Shown: positions 1 to 5,939 of the stretch, one piece after another
Position numbering within the stretch: position 1 is the first letter of the stretch
Layout: each line of letters starts with the position of its first letter
Source: Pseudomonadota bacterium
GTDB taxonomy: Bacteria; Pseudomonadota; Alphaproteobacteria; Rhizobiales; Xanthobacteraceae
Direction of reading: 5' to 3'
Length of the DNA: 8,271 bases
NCBI GenBank assembly: GCA_023431725.1
Contig: JAEYVN010000024.1
Coordinates: forward strand, 1 to 8,271
The notes under the pieces: generated by a model
Databases searched by the model: none
The model's input: only the letters and a program-made list of their open reading frames with translations
What the model was told of the DNA's origin: nothing
Made by a program: the position numbers and the translations under genes

Positions 1-1551
1 TCGAAGGCGGATTCGGTCGGCGTGTTCCAGGTCGAGAGCCGCGCGCAGATGTCGATGCTGCCGCGTCTGAAACCGCAGGAATTCTACGATCTTGTCATTG
101 AAGTCGCGATCGTGCGACCAGGCCCCATTCAGGGCGACATGGTGCATCCTTATCTGCGGCGCCGCGACGGCATCGAGCCTGAATATTATCCATCGCCTTT
201 GCCAGAATATGGAGAAGCCGATGAACTCAAGGAGGTCCTCAAGCGAACGAAAGGCGTTCCGCTCTTTCAGGAACAGGCGATGCAGATCGCCATCACGGCA
301 GCAGAATTCACGCCCGATGAGGCAGATGGCTTGCGGCGCGCGATGGCCACATTCCGCCACACCGGAAATGTGCCGCTCTTTCGGGAGAAATTCATCTCGC
401 GCATGACCAAGCGCGGATACGATCCGACATTCGTCGAAAATTGTTTCGGCCAGATCGAAGGCTTCGGCGAATACGGCTTTCCGGAAAGTCACGCTGCCAG
501 TTTCGCGCTGCTGGTCTATGCCTCGGCCTGGATCAAGTGTCATTACCCGGAAGTCTTCTGCGCCGCCATTCTCAACAGCCAGCCGATGGGCTTCTATCAG
601 CCGGCACAGCTCATCCGCGATGCACGCGAACATGACGTCGAAGTGAAGCCGGTCGATGTCAATCATAGCGATTGGGATTGCACGCTGGAGCACCCCTCCG
701 GTGGCGGCGAGCGTCTCGCCGTCCGTCTCGGCTTTCGGCAAATTCAGGGATTGAATGAAGACGAACTGAAAACTCTCGTCGCGGCGCGCGGCAATGGCTT
801 CTCCAGTGTCGAACGTCTTGCCGCCGTCGCCGGGGTCTCGCGTTTCACCATCGAACGCCTTGCCGCGGCCGATGCCTTTCGCTCACTCGATCTCGATCGC
901 CGGGCGGCACTATGGGCCGCGCGGCGGCTCGACACCATCGGCATCCGCAAGCCGATGGAACGCAAGGCCCACAAGAAGGATACCACCTCCCCGCTTCCGC
1001 TGCTGGCACCGCACATGAGCGAGGAGCTTTTCCCCGAGCCACAGATCGAACTGCCCTTGATGCCGCTCTCGGAACATGTCGCGGAAGACTATGTCGCCAC
1101 CGGCCTTTCATTGAAGGCGCATCCAATCAGTTTCTTCCGCGACCGGCTCCGCCGCATCGGCGCCATCACCACCGCCGAGCATCGCAGCGAAAGCCTGCCG
1201 CAGAACAAGCGTGTCATGGTCGCCGGCCTTGTTCTCATCCGGCAAATGCCGGGCACCGCAAAAGGCGTCGTGTTTCTGACCATCGAGGACGAGACCGGCA
1301 TTGCCAACATCATCGTCTGGCGCAAGGTGTTCGAGAAGCACCGCCGCATCGTCATGAATTCGAAATTCCTGGCCGTGCGTGGCCGCCTGCAACGCGCCGG
1401 GCTCGTCATCCATGTCGTGGCCGAGAACTTCAGGGATCTGAGCAATTCACTGGGAGACCTCAAGGACGCCGAACTGCCGCCGGGGGATCAGCGCTCGGCT
1501 GAACCGCATCCACAAAATCCCACGCTTCTCAAGAGCCGGGACTTCCATTGA
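1..1551 (+). CDS. dnaE2: Error-prone DNA polymerase DnaE2 (ImuC), C-terminal half, 5' partial
   Basis: The reading frame is open from base 1, so the gene begins outside the window; 516 residues of a protein usually near 1,080 are present. DnaE2 is a C-family (Pol III alpha-like) polymerase that works with ImuA and ImuB in SOS-induced translesion synthesis and mutagenesis. The visible part opens with the family block [15 protein letters not shown] (residues 3-17), then [17 protein letters not shown] (about 39-55) and [20 protein letters not shown] (about 154-173). A helix-hairpin-helix region follows near 245-300 and an OB-fold near 401-480. The C-terminus ends in KSRDFH, which I recall as typical of DnaE2 rather than of replicative DnaE1, and the chain lacks the longer DnaE1 tail. 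The PHP domain and catalytic aspartates lie upstream, outside the window, as would imuA, imuB and any LexA box. The GTG at base 22 is internal, not a start. It converges on apbE with only 18 bp between stop codons. Confidence 0.93.
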   Translation, partial: SKADSVGVFQVESRAQMSMLPRLKPQEFYDLVIEVAIVRPGPIQGDMVHPYLRRRDGIEPEYYPSPLPEYGEADELKEVLKRTKGVPLFQEQAMQIAITAAEFTPDEADGLRRAMATFRHTGNVPLFREKFISRMTKRGYDPTFVENCFGQIEGFGEYGFPESHAASFALLVYASAWIKCHYPEVFCAAILNSQPMGFYQPAQLIRDAREHDVEVKPVDVNHSDWDCTLEHPSGGGERLAVRLGFRQIQGLNEDELKTLVAARGNGFSSVERLAAVAGVSRFTIERLAAADAFRSLDLDRRAALWAARRLDTIGIRKPMERKAHKKDTTSPLPLLAPHMSEELFPEPQIELPLMPLSEHVAEDYVATGLSLKAHPISFFRDRLRRIGAITTAEHRSESLPQNKRVMVAGLVLIRQMPGTAKGVVFLTIEDETGIANIIVWRKVFEKHRRIVMNSKFLAVRGRLQRAGLVIHVVAENFRDLSNSLGDLKDAELPPGDQRSAEPHPQNPTLLKSRDFH

Positions 1552-1569
1552 GCGCGCAATCGCTGCCCA

Positions 1570-2562
1570 CTAATGATCCAGCATCGCCGCAAACGCAGGC
1601 GTCATCTTCTCCTGCAGGCCCGTTGCGTCTCGTGTGATGAAGCGCGCGGCAATGTCACGCGCAGTCGCGAAATGATACCCCTCTTTCGGTCCCAGCACGG
1701 ACAGCGCGGTCGCCAGCGCGTCGGCCTTCATGCACGAGCGATCGAATACGGTGACCGAAGTCAATGTATCGGCGATCGGCCAGCCAGTGCGCGGATCGAG
1801 CGTATGCGACAATCGCCGGTCACCATCCTGGATATGACGCCGCGCGTCTCCGGATGTCGCAACAGACAACCCATGCAGGGCGACGATCGTATCACCGGTC
1901 TCGCCATCGCCGTCTTCCAGCGCCACCCACCATGGCGACCCATCGGGTTTTACACCGCTGCCGCGCAACTCTCCGCCGATCTCGACGAGATGATCCGCAA
2001 CACCGCGCTTCAACAATCTTTCGGAAACGAGATCGACAGCAAAGCCCTTGGCAATCGACGACAGATCGAGCCGCACACCGCCCGGCTGCAAAAGGGACCG
2101 CCGCTCGTGATCGAAATGCAGCGCGTGCCATCCGCAAGGTCTTCGCGCAAGTGCGATATCTGCCGCTTCCGGAATATCGTCGCGCCGTCCGGCGGCGCCA
2201 AAGCCCCATAGCTCGGACAACGTGCCAATGGTCGGGTCATACGCCCCATCGCACTCACGCGAGAGGTCGAGCGCATAGGACAGAACCGAAAAGAACTCAT
2301 CCGGCAGGGTTTGCCACGTACCGGCTTCAGCGCGATTGAAACGGCTGATATCGGAATCCGGCTCCCATTGGCTCATCTGCGCAATGACGAGAGCGAGCGC
2401 GTTCTCAACGACCGGCAGAATGTCACGGGCCGCCACAGCCGTCGCTGCCTTGACCGACCACGACGTCCCCATCGTTTCGCCGTCGAGCGAAACGATTTGC
2501 GCCGCCCGGGGAACGAGCGGCGCTATATCAGGCACATGCAGCGGAACGAGAACGCGCCGCAT
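1570..2562 (-). CDS. apbE: ApbE family FAD:protein FMN transferase
   Basis: ApbE transfers FMN from FAD, with Mg2+, to a Thr/Ser hydroxyl in a D-g-x-s-g/s-A-T motif of a target protein. This 330-residue protein has the family blocks in order: MGTSW (31-35), WEPDSDISRFN (67-77), AYDPTIGTLSELWGFG (107-122), DLSSIAKGFAVD (166-177), VEIGGELRGSG (193-203), ATSGD (235-239), LSHTLDPRTG (251-260) and the metal-binding ADALATALSVLG (280-291). No key block is missing. It is the last gene of the operon, 19 bp after the DUF4198 stop, and the likely substrate is the DUF2271 protein two genes upstream. The N-terminus has no hydrophobic signal peptide or lipobox, and a TGA lies in frame just upstream of the ATG, so a longer secreted form is not possible from this frame. 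Most ApbE enzymes acting on exported targets are themselves exported, which makes this unusual. The ribosome binding site is weak (TGAGAT). Confidence 0.93.
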   Translation of the reverse strand: MRRVLVPLHVPDIAPLVPRAAQIVSLDGETMGTSWSVKAATAVAARDILPVVENALALVIAQMSQWEPDSDISRFNRAEAGTWQTLPDEFFSVLSYALDLSRECDGAYDPTIGTLSELWGFGAAGRRDDIPEAADIALARRPCGWHALHFDHERRSLLQPGGVRLDLSSIAKGFAVDLVSERLLKRGVADHLVEIGGELRGSGVKPDGSPWWVALEDGDGETGDTIVALHGLSVATSGDARRHIQDGDRRLSHTLDPRTGWPIADTLTSVTVFDRSCMKADALATALSVLGPKEGYHFATARDIAARFITRDATGLQEKMTPAFAAMLDH

Positions 2563-2581
2563 CAGATCTCAACCAGGCGTT

Positions 2582-3442
2582 CTACGGCAGCACTTCCAGC
2601 GTCGCGTTATAACCGGCACGCCGCTGCTTCACCTCTTTGGCCGGCGCCTTGTCATCGCGCACATTCGCTTCCAGCCAGTACATGCCCGGCTCTGGCCATT
2701 TGACCGTGAACTTGCCGTCAGCATCGGTTGTCAGCGTCATCTCGCCGAGCTTGTCACGATAGCGATTGCCGCCCGGAATGACGGTGACCTTGAGATTGGC
2801 GGCCGGCTTGCCGTCAAGCATCATCTGGAAGGTCGCATCGGAACCGACATTCAGATCATTCGGATGCGTGACCGGCGAGAGTTCAAGGCCGGTGCCGGTG
2901 ATCTTCAGCGTCTCCTTGGTCGGCTTGCCCGACGTCACAAAGACTTCCATCCGGCTCTGCGTGAAGGATGCCTGCAGGCCCTCCGCATTCGGCGGCACCT
3001 GCTTGGCAAACTCTTCAGCGCTGCCACGCCAGCGCTTGGTCTGGCCGCCCTCCTTGTAGCTCGCAAAAATGCCGTCATTGGTCACGGCGAGCTTGTAGGT
3101 GCCCTTCTGCTTCAGCGGCAGGTCGAACGTCGAACGATAGCGGCCGATGCTGCCATTCTGTGCCTGTACAGCCGATCCATCCGGCGCCGTGATCGACAAT
3201 TGGCCTGGCCGGCCGCCGCGCGCACCGGTCGTTTCTGGCGGCGAGCCGATATTGGCGATCCGCAGCGGGAAATGCTCGAAATAGAACAGGTCGTTCGACA
3301 CGGCGGCATCGACCGTGACCCACACATCGTCACCAGACAGCACCGTCGCCGACGGCAACATCCACGACCGATGCGCTTCAGCGGCGCCCACCGGCAGCCC
3401 CAGACACAAGGCAACAACAAGCCATTTGCGCGAAATAATCAT
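2582..3442 (-). CDS. Secreted DUF4198 domain protein
   Basis: A 286-residue protein with a clear Sec signal peptide (hydrophobic stretch about residues 7-20, AEA at 21-23). It matches the DUF4198 family by the mature start AHRSWMLPSATVL, the SNDLFYFEHFPLR segment (about 49-61), and a C-terminal beta-sandwich part with GKPAANLKVTVIPGGNRYRD and TTDADGKFTVKWPEPGMYWL. The family's exact biochemical role is unknown to me; members occur near metal or TonB-dependent uptake genes. If cleavage follows AEA, His24 becomes the N-terminal residue, a geometry used for metal binding in CopC- and LPMO-type proteins. No ApbE target motif was seen. The ATG at 3442 has a good AGGAG (3449-3453) six bases upstream and follows the DUF2271 stop by 17 bp, so the two are surely co-transcribed. 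Assignment rests on recalled family motifs, not on a search. Confidence 0.85.
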   Translation of the reverse strand: MIISRKWLVVALCLGLPVGAAEAHRSWMLPSATVLSGDDVWVTVDAAVSNDLFYFEHFPLRIANIGSPPETTGARGGRPGQLSITAPDGSAVQAQNGSIGRYRSTFDLPLKQKGTYKLAVTNDGIFASYKEGGQTKRWRGSAEEFAKQVPPNAEGLQASFTQSRMEVFVTSGKPTKETLKITGTGLELSPVTHPNDLNVGSDATFQMMLDGKPAANLKVTVIPGGNRYRDKLGEMTLTTDADGKFTVKWPEPGMYWLEANVRDDKAPAKEVKQRRAGYNATLEVLP

Positions 3443-3459
3443 GATGTGCTCCTGACGTC

Positions 3460-3972
3460 CTAAGGTTTCAGGTCGAGCGCGACGGTACCCAATTCGTGCT
3501 CGCCCTTGATTTTCAAATTCTGTTCAGTCTTGGCCGGCCACTGGAACGGAACGCGCAGCAGTTCGCGACCGCCCACTTCCCGTGCGGCCTCGACCACAAG
3601 CTGATATTCGCCAGCGGCAAGATCCTTCAACGGCAACTTGTCCAGCGGGATGCTGAGCTTGTGCTCGCCCGGCGCACGCGTCGCGCTGCTCAGGCCATCC
3701 ACCGGCATATCGAGTTCGCGGCCAGACTTGCGCCACCATTGACGCATGTCCTTCAGCCATTTCGTGCCTTCATTGTTCTTCAGTTTGACGTCGTACCAGA
3801 CCGCAAGATTGCCGACGAAGGTCTGGTCGGACTTCTCCAGCCAGATCGCCACATAAGGCCGGTGATATTCGGCGACATTCAGTTTCGGAATCTCGACGCT
3901 GACATTCATCTCGGCCGCAAGCACCGGCATCGTCATGGCGCCAGACATCGTGATGGAGAGAAACGCGCGCAT
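3460..3972 (-). CDS. Secreted DUF2271 protein, predicted covalent-FMN carrier
   Basis: A 170-residue protein with a Sec-type signal peptide (about residues 1-20, ending VLAA before EMNVSVEIP). There is no twin-arginine pair. The body has the DUF2271 pattern: YHRPYVAIWLEKSDQTFVGNLAVWYD (about 36-61), KWLKDMRQWWRKSG (71-84), then DGLSSATRAPGEHKLSIPL (92-110) and GEYQLVVEAAREVGGRELL (121-139). The block DGLSSAT at 92-98 fits the ApbE flavinylation consensus, which makes Thr98 the predicted FMN attachment site. An apbE gene two positions downstream supports this. I infer a periplasmic one- or two-electron carrier served by the PepSY membrane protein encoded just upstream. The start has a GAGG (3978-3981) five bases ahead. 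The start lies 7 bp after the stop of the upstream gene, so translation is probably coupled. Family assignment is confident; function is inferred. Confidence 0.88.
   Translation of the reverse strand: MRAFLSITMSGAMTMPVLAAEMNVSVEIPKLNVAEYHRPYVAIWLEKSDQTFVGNLAVWYDVKLKNNEGTKWLKDMRQWWRKSGRELDMPVDGLSSATRAPGEHKLSIPLDKLPLKDLAAGEYQLVVEAAREVGGRELLRVPFQWPAKTEQNLKIKGEHELGTVALDLKP
3679..3699 (-). other. Predicted ApbE flavinylation motif DGLSSAT within DUF2271
   Basis: The codons read Asp92-Gly-Leu-Ser-Ser-Ala-Thr98. This fits every position of the known ApbE target pattern D-g-x-[s/t]-[g/s]-A-T, as found in NqrC/RnfG-type FMN-binding domains. Thr98 would carry FMN through a phosphoester bond. The following R-A-P-G also belongs to the conserved DUF2271 core as I remember it. 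Modification itself cannot be seen from DNA. Confidence 0.75.
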
Positions 3973-3977
3973 GAGAT

Positions 3978-3981
3978 CCTC
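3978..3981 (-). promoter_or_regulatory. Ribosome binding site of DUF2271 gene, overlapping the PepSY stop codon
   Basis: On the minus strand the stop of the PepSY gene and this site share bases (TGAGG), with five bases between GAGG and the ATG. This arrangement suggests translational coupling and supports the start chosen for the DUF2271 gene. Confidence 0.6.
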
Positions 3982-4606
3982 AATGCATGAGAAAGATGGC
4001 GATCAACGCCGGAATGACGAGACCCAGGCCGACCAACGGCCATGTCGAGGGCCGCGCATGCGACAGCAATTGCAGCAGCACAAGACCGGTCAGGCAGAAG
4101 ATGATGCAGGCGATCGCGAACAGATCCAGGAACAGCGACCAGACGGCGCCGGTGTTGCGCCCCTTGTGCAGGTCGTTGAGGTACGAAATCCAGCCGCGAT
4201 CAGTCCGTTCATAACGGGCCTCGCCGGTTTGCCGATCCAGGGCCAGCCACGCATCCCCGCCAGGCCGCGGCAAGGCGATATAGATCTCGTTGGGCGACAG
4301 TTCCGCTTCCCGGCCGCGGACATCGACACGCATCGCCTCCGACACCCAGGTCGCAACGGCCGCGGGCACCGTCTCCCTGCCTTTCGCCGGCACGGACTTG
4401 ATCTGATCCAGCAGCGCTTTGGGAACCGTCGCCGTCCGCTCGCTCACCGAGGGGCGCGCCTCGATCTGACCGGCGTGATTGAGGGTGATGCCGGTCACAG
4501 AAAATAGAAGCATTCCAATCAGGCAGATTGCAGCGCTGATCCAATGCCATTGGCGCATCTGGCGGAGCCAGAACGCCCGGCTGCCGAGCATCAATTGAGG
4601 CTTCAT
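3980..4606 (-). CDS. Short PepSY-associated transmembrane protein, probable haem-b electron conduit
   Basis: Read from the ATG at 4606 this is 208 residues, the first gene of the operon. The start MKPQLMLGSRAFWLRQMRQWHWIS resembles PepSY_TM proteins, which begin just ahead of the first helix; an in-frame ATG at 4690 would add 28 unrelated residues. Neither start has a clear ribosome binding site. Predicted helices are about residues 22-41 (SAAICLIGMLLFSVTGI), 155-179 and 189-206. Residues 45-154 form a PepSY-like soluble part, placed in the periplasm by the positive-inside rule. The hallmark LHKGRNTG stands at 146-153. His21 and His183 fall near the cytoplasmic side, His44 and His147 near the periplasmic side. 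This is the arrangement expected for two b-type haems, as in siderophore reductases of the FoxB kind. I infer electron transfer across the inner membrane to the flavinylated DUF2271 protein. The protein is far shorter than full PepSY reductases, so it may need a partner. Confidence 0.85.
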   Translation of the reverse strand: MKPQLMLGSRAFWLRQMRQWHWISAAICLIGMLLFSVTGITLNHAGQIEARPSVSERTATVPKALLDQIKSVPAKGRETVPAAVATWVSEAMRVDVRGREAELSPNEIYIALPRPGGDAWLALDRQTGEARYERTDRGWISYLNDLHKGRNTGAVWSLFLDLFAIACIIFCLTGLVLLQLLSHARPSTWPLVGLGLVIPALIAIFLMH

Positions 4607-4695
4607 AAGTAACAGTGTGCTTTGTGCAGTCGCGGTCAGGATCGACATTGACCACGCTACGTAATCAAGAACAAAACACGCTGCAAACACAATGA

Positions 4696-4712
4696 TTTAG
4701 TGCCATTCTAAA
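4696..4712 (-). promoter_or_regulatory. Candidate Irr-type (ICE) operator upstream of the PepSY-DUF2271-DUF4198-apbE operon
   Basis: The minus strand reads TTTAGAATGGCACTAAA, a palindrome with perfect outer arms TTTAG/CTAAA. I recall the rhizobial Irr box as TTTAGAA-N3-TTCTAAA. The left half matches 7 of 7 bases and the right half 5 of 7. It sits about 90 bp before the operon start. It also contains TAGAAT, a fair -10 hexamer, but no convincing -35 lies at the right distance. One site found by eye, so chance resemblance is possible. Confidence 0.4.
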
Positions 4713-4778
4713 CTGTTGCGGCGACGCATGGCGAGCGCGTCCAGAACAGCATCGAATGCATGGGTTGAAGATGTGTGT

Positions 4779-4810
4779 GCCGGCCGCACCATGCGGCCGG
4801 CTGTTTTTTT
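4779..4810 (+). terminator. Strong rho-independent terminator on the + strand
   Basis: A perfect 10-bp GC-rich stem, GCCGGCCGCA (4779-4788) with TGCGGCCGGC (4792-4801), a 3-base loop CCA, then TG and seven T (4804-4810). The T-run follows the hairpin only on the + strand. On the minus strand, the strand of the flanking genes, the hairpin is followed by ACACACATC, so it is a poor terminator for the Bug gene. No + strand gene is recognised upstream of it. Confidence 0.75.
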
Positions 4811-4826
4811 CCAGCGCAATGCGCCG

Positions 4827-5792
4827 TTACTTCGCGCCGATGCCGGCAGCTTCAAAGATCTTGGTGTAGCGAGCCGTATCGTTCTTGATGATTTCATCGA
4901 ACTTGGCTGGCGATGTCGACATCACGACAACACCACCCTGCTTGGTCATGCGGTCCTGCAGTACGGGGTCCTGAAGGGCCTCGACCACGTCCTTGTTGAC
5001 CTTGTCGACGATCGCGGCAGGCGTGCCGGCCGGGGCCATCAGACCGAACCAGGAGTCGTAGGAGAAGTTGGTAAGTCCTGATTCCGCCAGTGTCGGTACG
5101 TCCGGCATGCTTGGCACACGCTTTGCCGTTGCGACCGCCAGCGCACGCACCTTGCCGGACTGCATCAGTTCCAGCGCCGTATTGGCAGGCGTGAAGTAGA
5201 CATGCGAGTCGCCACGAACGACGCTCATGTTCGATTCCGGCGCGCCCTTATAGGGGACATGCACGAGATCGATATTGGCGTTCTGGCGGAACAGCGCTCC
5301 GGCGATGAACGTCGTCGAACCGAGCCCCGGCGATGCAAAATTCATCGCACCGGGCTTGGACTTGGCCAGATCGACGAACTCCTTGACTGACTTGGCCGGA
5401 ATTTCTGGATTGATGATCATCACCAGCGGCACGGAGGCGATCGGCGTGATGCCGGCGAAATCCTTCACCGGATCGAATTGCAGATTTTTGTTCAGCGCAC
5501 CGGCGACGGTGTGACCGTTGGAGGTGAGCATGAGTGTGTAGCCGTCCGCCTGGCTCTTGGCGACACTGGTCGTGCCGGCGAGGCCCGGCCGGTTTTCGAC
5601 CACAACCTGCTGCTTCCATTTCTCGCTGAGCTTGTCGCCCACGGCCCGCGCAAGCAGATCGGTCGCACTGCCGGCCGAGAACGGCACGACAATTCGCACC
5701 ACCTGGTTTGGATAGGGCGCCTGAGCCAGAGCGCCAAAACTTGTGAGCGTTAAAGCGGCCGCGCCCAAAAGGGCCCACCGTAATGTCTTCAT
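4827..5792 (-). CDS. Bug family (TctC-like) periplasmic solute-binding protein
   Basis: A 321-residue protein of the tripartite tricarboxylate transporter receptor family, which binds carboxylates or other small organic ligands in the periplasm. The Sec signal peptide spans residues 1-23, ending ALA before QAPYPNQ. Family blocks are visible: VRIVVPFSAGSATDLLARAVGDKL (about 32-55), VVVENRPGLAGTTSVAKSQADGYTL (about 62-86), VPYKGAPESNMSVVRGD, GKVRALAVATAKR, PDVPTLAESGL and WFGLMAPAGTPAAIV. Length is normal for the family. The ATG at 5792 has GGGAGA (5800-5805) seven bases upstream. No TctA or TctB membrane gene lies beside it. Such orphan Bug receptors are common, so the ligand cannot be named. 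It faces the same way as the redox operon, but 220 bp separate them and I see no functional link. Confidence 0.92.
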   Translation of the reverse strand: MKTLRWALLGAAALTLTSFGALAQAPYPNQVVRIVVPFSAGSATDLLARAVGDKLSEKWKQQVVVENRPGLAGTTSVAKSQADGYTLMLTSNGHTVAGALNKNLQFDPVKDFAGITPIASVPLVMIINPEIPAKSVKEFVDLAKSKPGAMNFASPGLGSTTFIAGALFRQNANIDLVHVPYKGAPESNMSVVRGDSHVYFTPANTALELMQSGKVRALAVATAKRVPSMPDVPTLAESGLTNFSYDSWFGLMAPAGTPAAIVDKVNKDVVEALQDPVLQDRMTKQGGVVVMSTSPAKFDEIIKNDTARYTKIFEAAGIGAK

Positions 5793-5839
5793 CGAAATGT
5801 CTCCCTAGGCGATCCCGGATATTTTTCCGGCTGACGCTA

Positions 5840-5848
5840 ATTCTATCA
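5840..5848 (-). promoter_or_regulatory. Possible extended -10 promoter element for the Bug gene
   Basis: The minus strand reads TGATAGAAT, that is TG-N-TAGAAT, matching an extended -10 with five of six bases of TATAAT. Initiation would give a leader of about 40 bases before the ATG at 5792. No good -35 hexamer is present at 16-18 bp, so support is modest. Confidence 0.3.
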
Positions 5849-5939
5849 GGTCACACAAAATCCGGATATGGACGTCATCGACTTGGCGACCATCGCCGGA
5901 TACCTTGAGTTTCATATTGTCAAAGGACGCCCCGCTCCC

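Larger units (their letters stand above)
4607..4826. other. Intergenic region between the Bug gene and the redox operon
   Basis: About 220 bp with no credible gene. It contains the possible ICE palindrome and the + strand terminator described separately. Two small inverted repeats also lie here: GACGC/GCGTC (4723-4727 with 4737-4741) and GCAT/ATGC (4749-4752 with 4756-4759). The promoter of the redox operon must lie in this region, but no clear -35/-10 pair could be assigned. Confidence 0.6.

Noticed and set aside
912..1502. A 196-codon + strand frame inside dnaE2
   Set aside because: It overlaps the OB-fold part of dnaE2 in another frame, and its translation is low-complexity Arg/Pro/His-rich with no family resemblance.
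1552..1569. A possible bidirectional terminator between dnaE2 and apbE
   Set aside because: The 18-bp gap contains no stem of useful length and no T-run on either strand.
2336..3463. A 375-codon + strand frame across apbE and the DUF4198 gene
   Set aside because: It is antisense to two well-supported genes, has no recognisable motif, and has the Arg-rich composition of a shadow frame.
4607..4690. A 28-residue N-terminal extension of the PepSY protein from the ATG at 4690
   Set aside because: The added residues do not resemble the family, and the usual start lies just before the W-x-W-H first helix. No ribosome binding site supports the longer form, and the extension would crowd the possible operator and promoter.
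4697..4897. A 66-codon minus strand frame overlapping the end of the Bug gene and the intergenic region
   Set aside because: It overlaps the Bug gene out of frame, spans the terminator hairpin, and has no clear ribosome binding site or known motif.
5868..5939. A 24-residue N-terminal extension of PepN from the ATG at 5868
   Set aside because: There is no ribosome binding site ahead of 5868. The 5940 start gives the typical PepN N-terminus and has AAAGGA upstream.
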